Source of the DNA: Spongiibacteraceae bacterium
Lineage (GTDB): Bacteria; Pseudomonadota; Gammaproteobacteria; Pseudomonadales; PIVM01
DNA: 5,847 nucleotides
Direction of reading: 5' to 3'
Assembly: GCA_030618505.1 (NCBI GenBank)
Contig: JAUXDF010000221.1
Coordinates: forward strand, 1-5,847
The notes under the pieces are model-generated. The model was not told the origin of the DNA. It worked only from the letters and a program-made list of their open reading frames with translations, and ran no database searches. Made by a program: the position numbers and the translations under genes. The stretch's first letter is position 1. The number at the start of each line of letters is the position of its first letter. This document shows, one piece after another, positions 5,450 to 5,847 of this stretch.

Positions 5450-5847
5450 GTGAGTTGTGATTTTATTGCCCTGGCAAACACCGGTGTGCAGGGCCTGCAT
5501 CCTTATCAGGCTGGCAAACCTATTGAAGAGTTGCAGCGTGAGCTGGGTTTGTCCCGTGTAGTGAAACTGGCCAGTAATGAAAACCCGCTTGGTCCGAGTG
5601 AAAAAGTGTTGGAGGTCTGTCGGCAGGCCGCCAGTGATCTTACCCGTTATCCCGATAGTAGTGGTTTTGCGTTAAAAACCAATTTGTCAGAGCGCCTCGG
5701 TGTGGCTGTTGAGCAGCTTACTTTGGGTAATGGCTCCAATGATATTCTTGATTTGATTGCACGGGTTTTTCTTTCTGAAGGTCGCTCGGCCGTTTATTCG
5801 CAATATGCCTTTATTGTCTATCCCATTGCGGTTAAAGCCTGCGGAGG
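5450..5847 (+). CDS. hisC: Histidinol-phosphate aminotransferase (N-terminal part, cut by window edge)
   Basis: The frame opens with GTG and runs 132 codons plus two bases to the right edge without a stop, about one third of the usual 350-370 residues. The product is a PLP-dependent class I/II aminotransferase of the HisC type, which transaminates histidinol phosphate and 2-oxoglutarate in histidine synthesis. Landmarks are MSCDFIALA at the start, the KLASNENPLGPS motif (39-50), TRYPD (65-69), the GNGSNDI turn (93-99) that contacts PLP phosphate in this fold, and the YPIAV region (124-128). The Schiff-base lysine lies beyond the window. The resemblance is to the Pseudomonas HisC2-type copy found in the same position after pheA. 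In that setting, in an aromatic amino acid operon, it may also transaminate phenylpyruvate or hydroxyphenylpyruvate; this is inference. The gap to pheA is 45 bases with no terminator, so cotranscription is likely. Confidence 0.93.
   Translation, partial: MSCDFIALANTGVQGLHPYQAGKPIEELQRELGLSRVVKLASNENPLGPSEKVLEVCRQAASDLTRYPDSSGFALKTNLSERLGVAVEQLTLGNGSNDILDLIARVFLSEGRSAVYSQYAFIVYPIAVKACG

Overview
The window is a housekeeping segment from a gammaproteobacterium, most like the pseudomonad / marine Cellvibrionales-type lineages. Two things point there. The gene order gyrA-serC-pheA-hisC is the one known from Pseudomonas. The PheA and HisC N-termini also resemble the Pseudomonas-type proteins more than the enteric ones. 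GC content looks moderate, with AT-rich intergenic stretches. I cannot name the genus from the sequence alone.

Layout. Positions 1-110 (minus strand) hold the first 36 codons of a divergent amidohydrolase of the MtaD/TRZ-ATZ type, cut by the left edge. Positions 111-457 are a divergent intergenic region with probable gyrA promoter elements, a leader with an imperfect tandem repeat, and a possible 19-codon small ORF (231-290) with a very strong Shine-Dalgarno sequence. Positions 458-3016 encode a complete DNA gyrase subunit A. Positions 3017-3197 contain a 93-nt REP/MITE-like inverted repeat and then an AT-rich stretch that could carry the serC promoter. Next come serC (3198-4277), pheA (4283-5404, five bases after serC) and hisC (5450 to the right edge, GTG start, incomplete).

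How the genes work together. GyrA is the DNA-cleaving and wrapping subunit of gyrase and stands apart functionally. serC-pheA-hisC form an amino-acid biosynthesis operon: a phosphoserine aminotransferase (serine and vitamin B6), a bifunctional chorismate mutase/prephenate dehydratase (phenylalanine), and a histidinol-phosphate-type aminotransferase (histidine, possibly also aromatic transamination). In pseudomonads tyrA/aroA, cmk and rpsA follow, and I would expect them beyond the right edge.

I found no clearly novel system. The points most worth a second look are the small ORF(s) in the mtaD-gyrA gap, the interrupted REP-like element between gyrA and serC, and a methionine at the basic position of the GyrA box.
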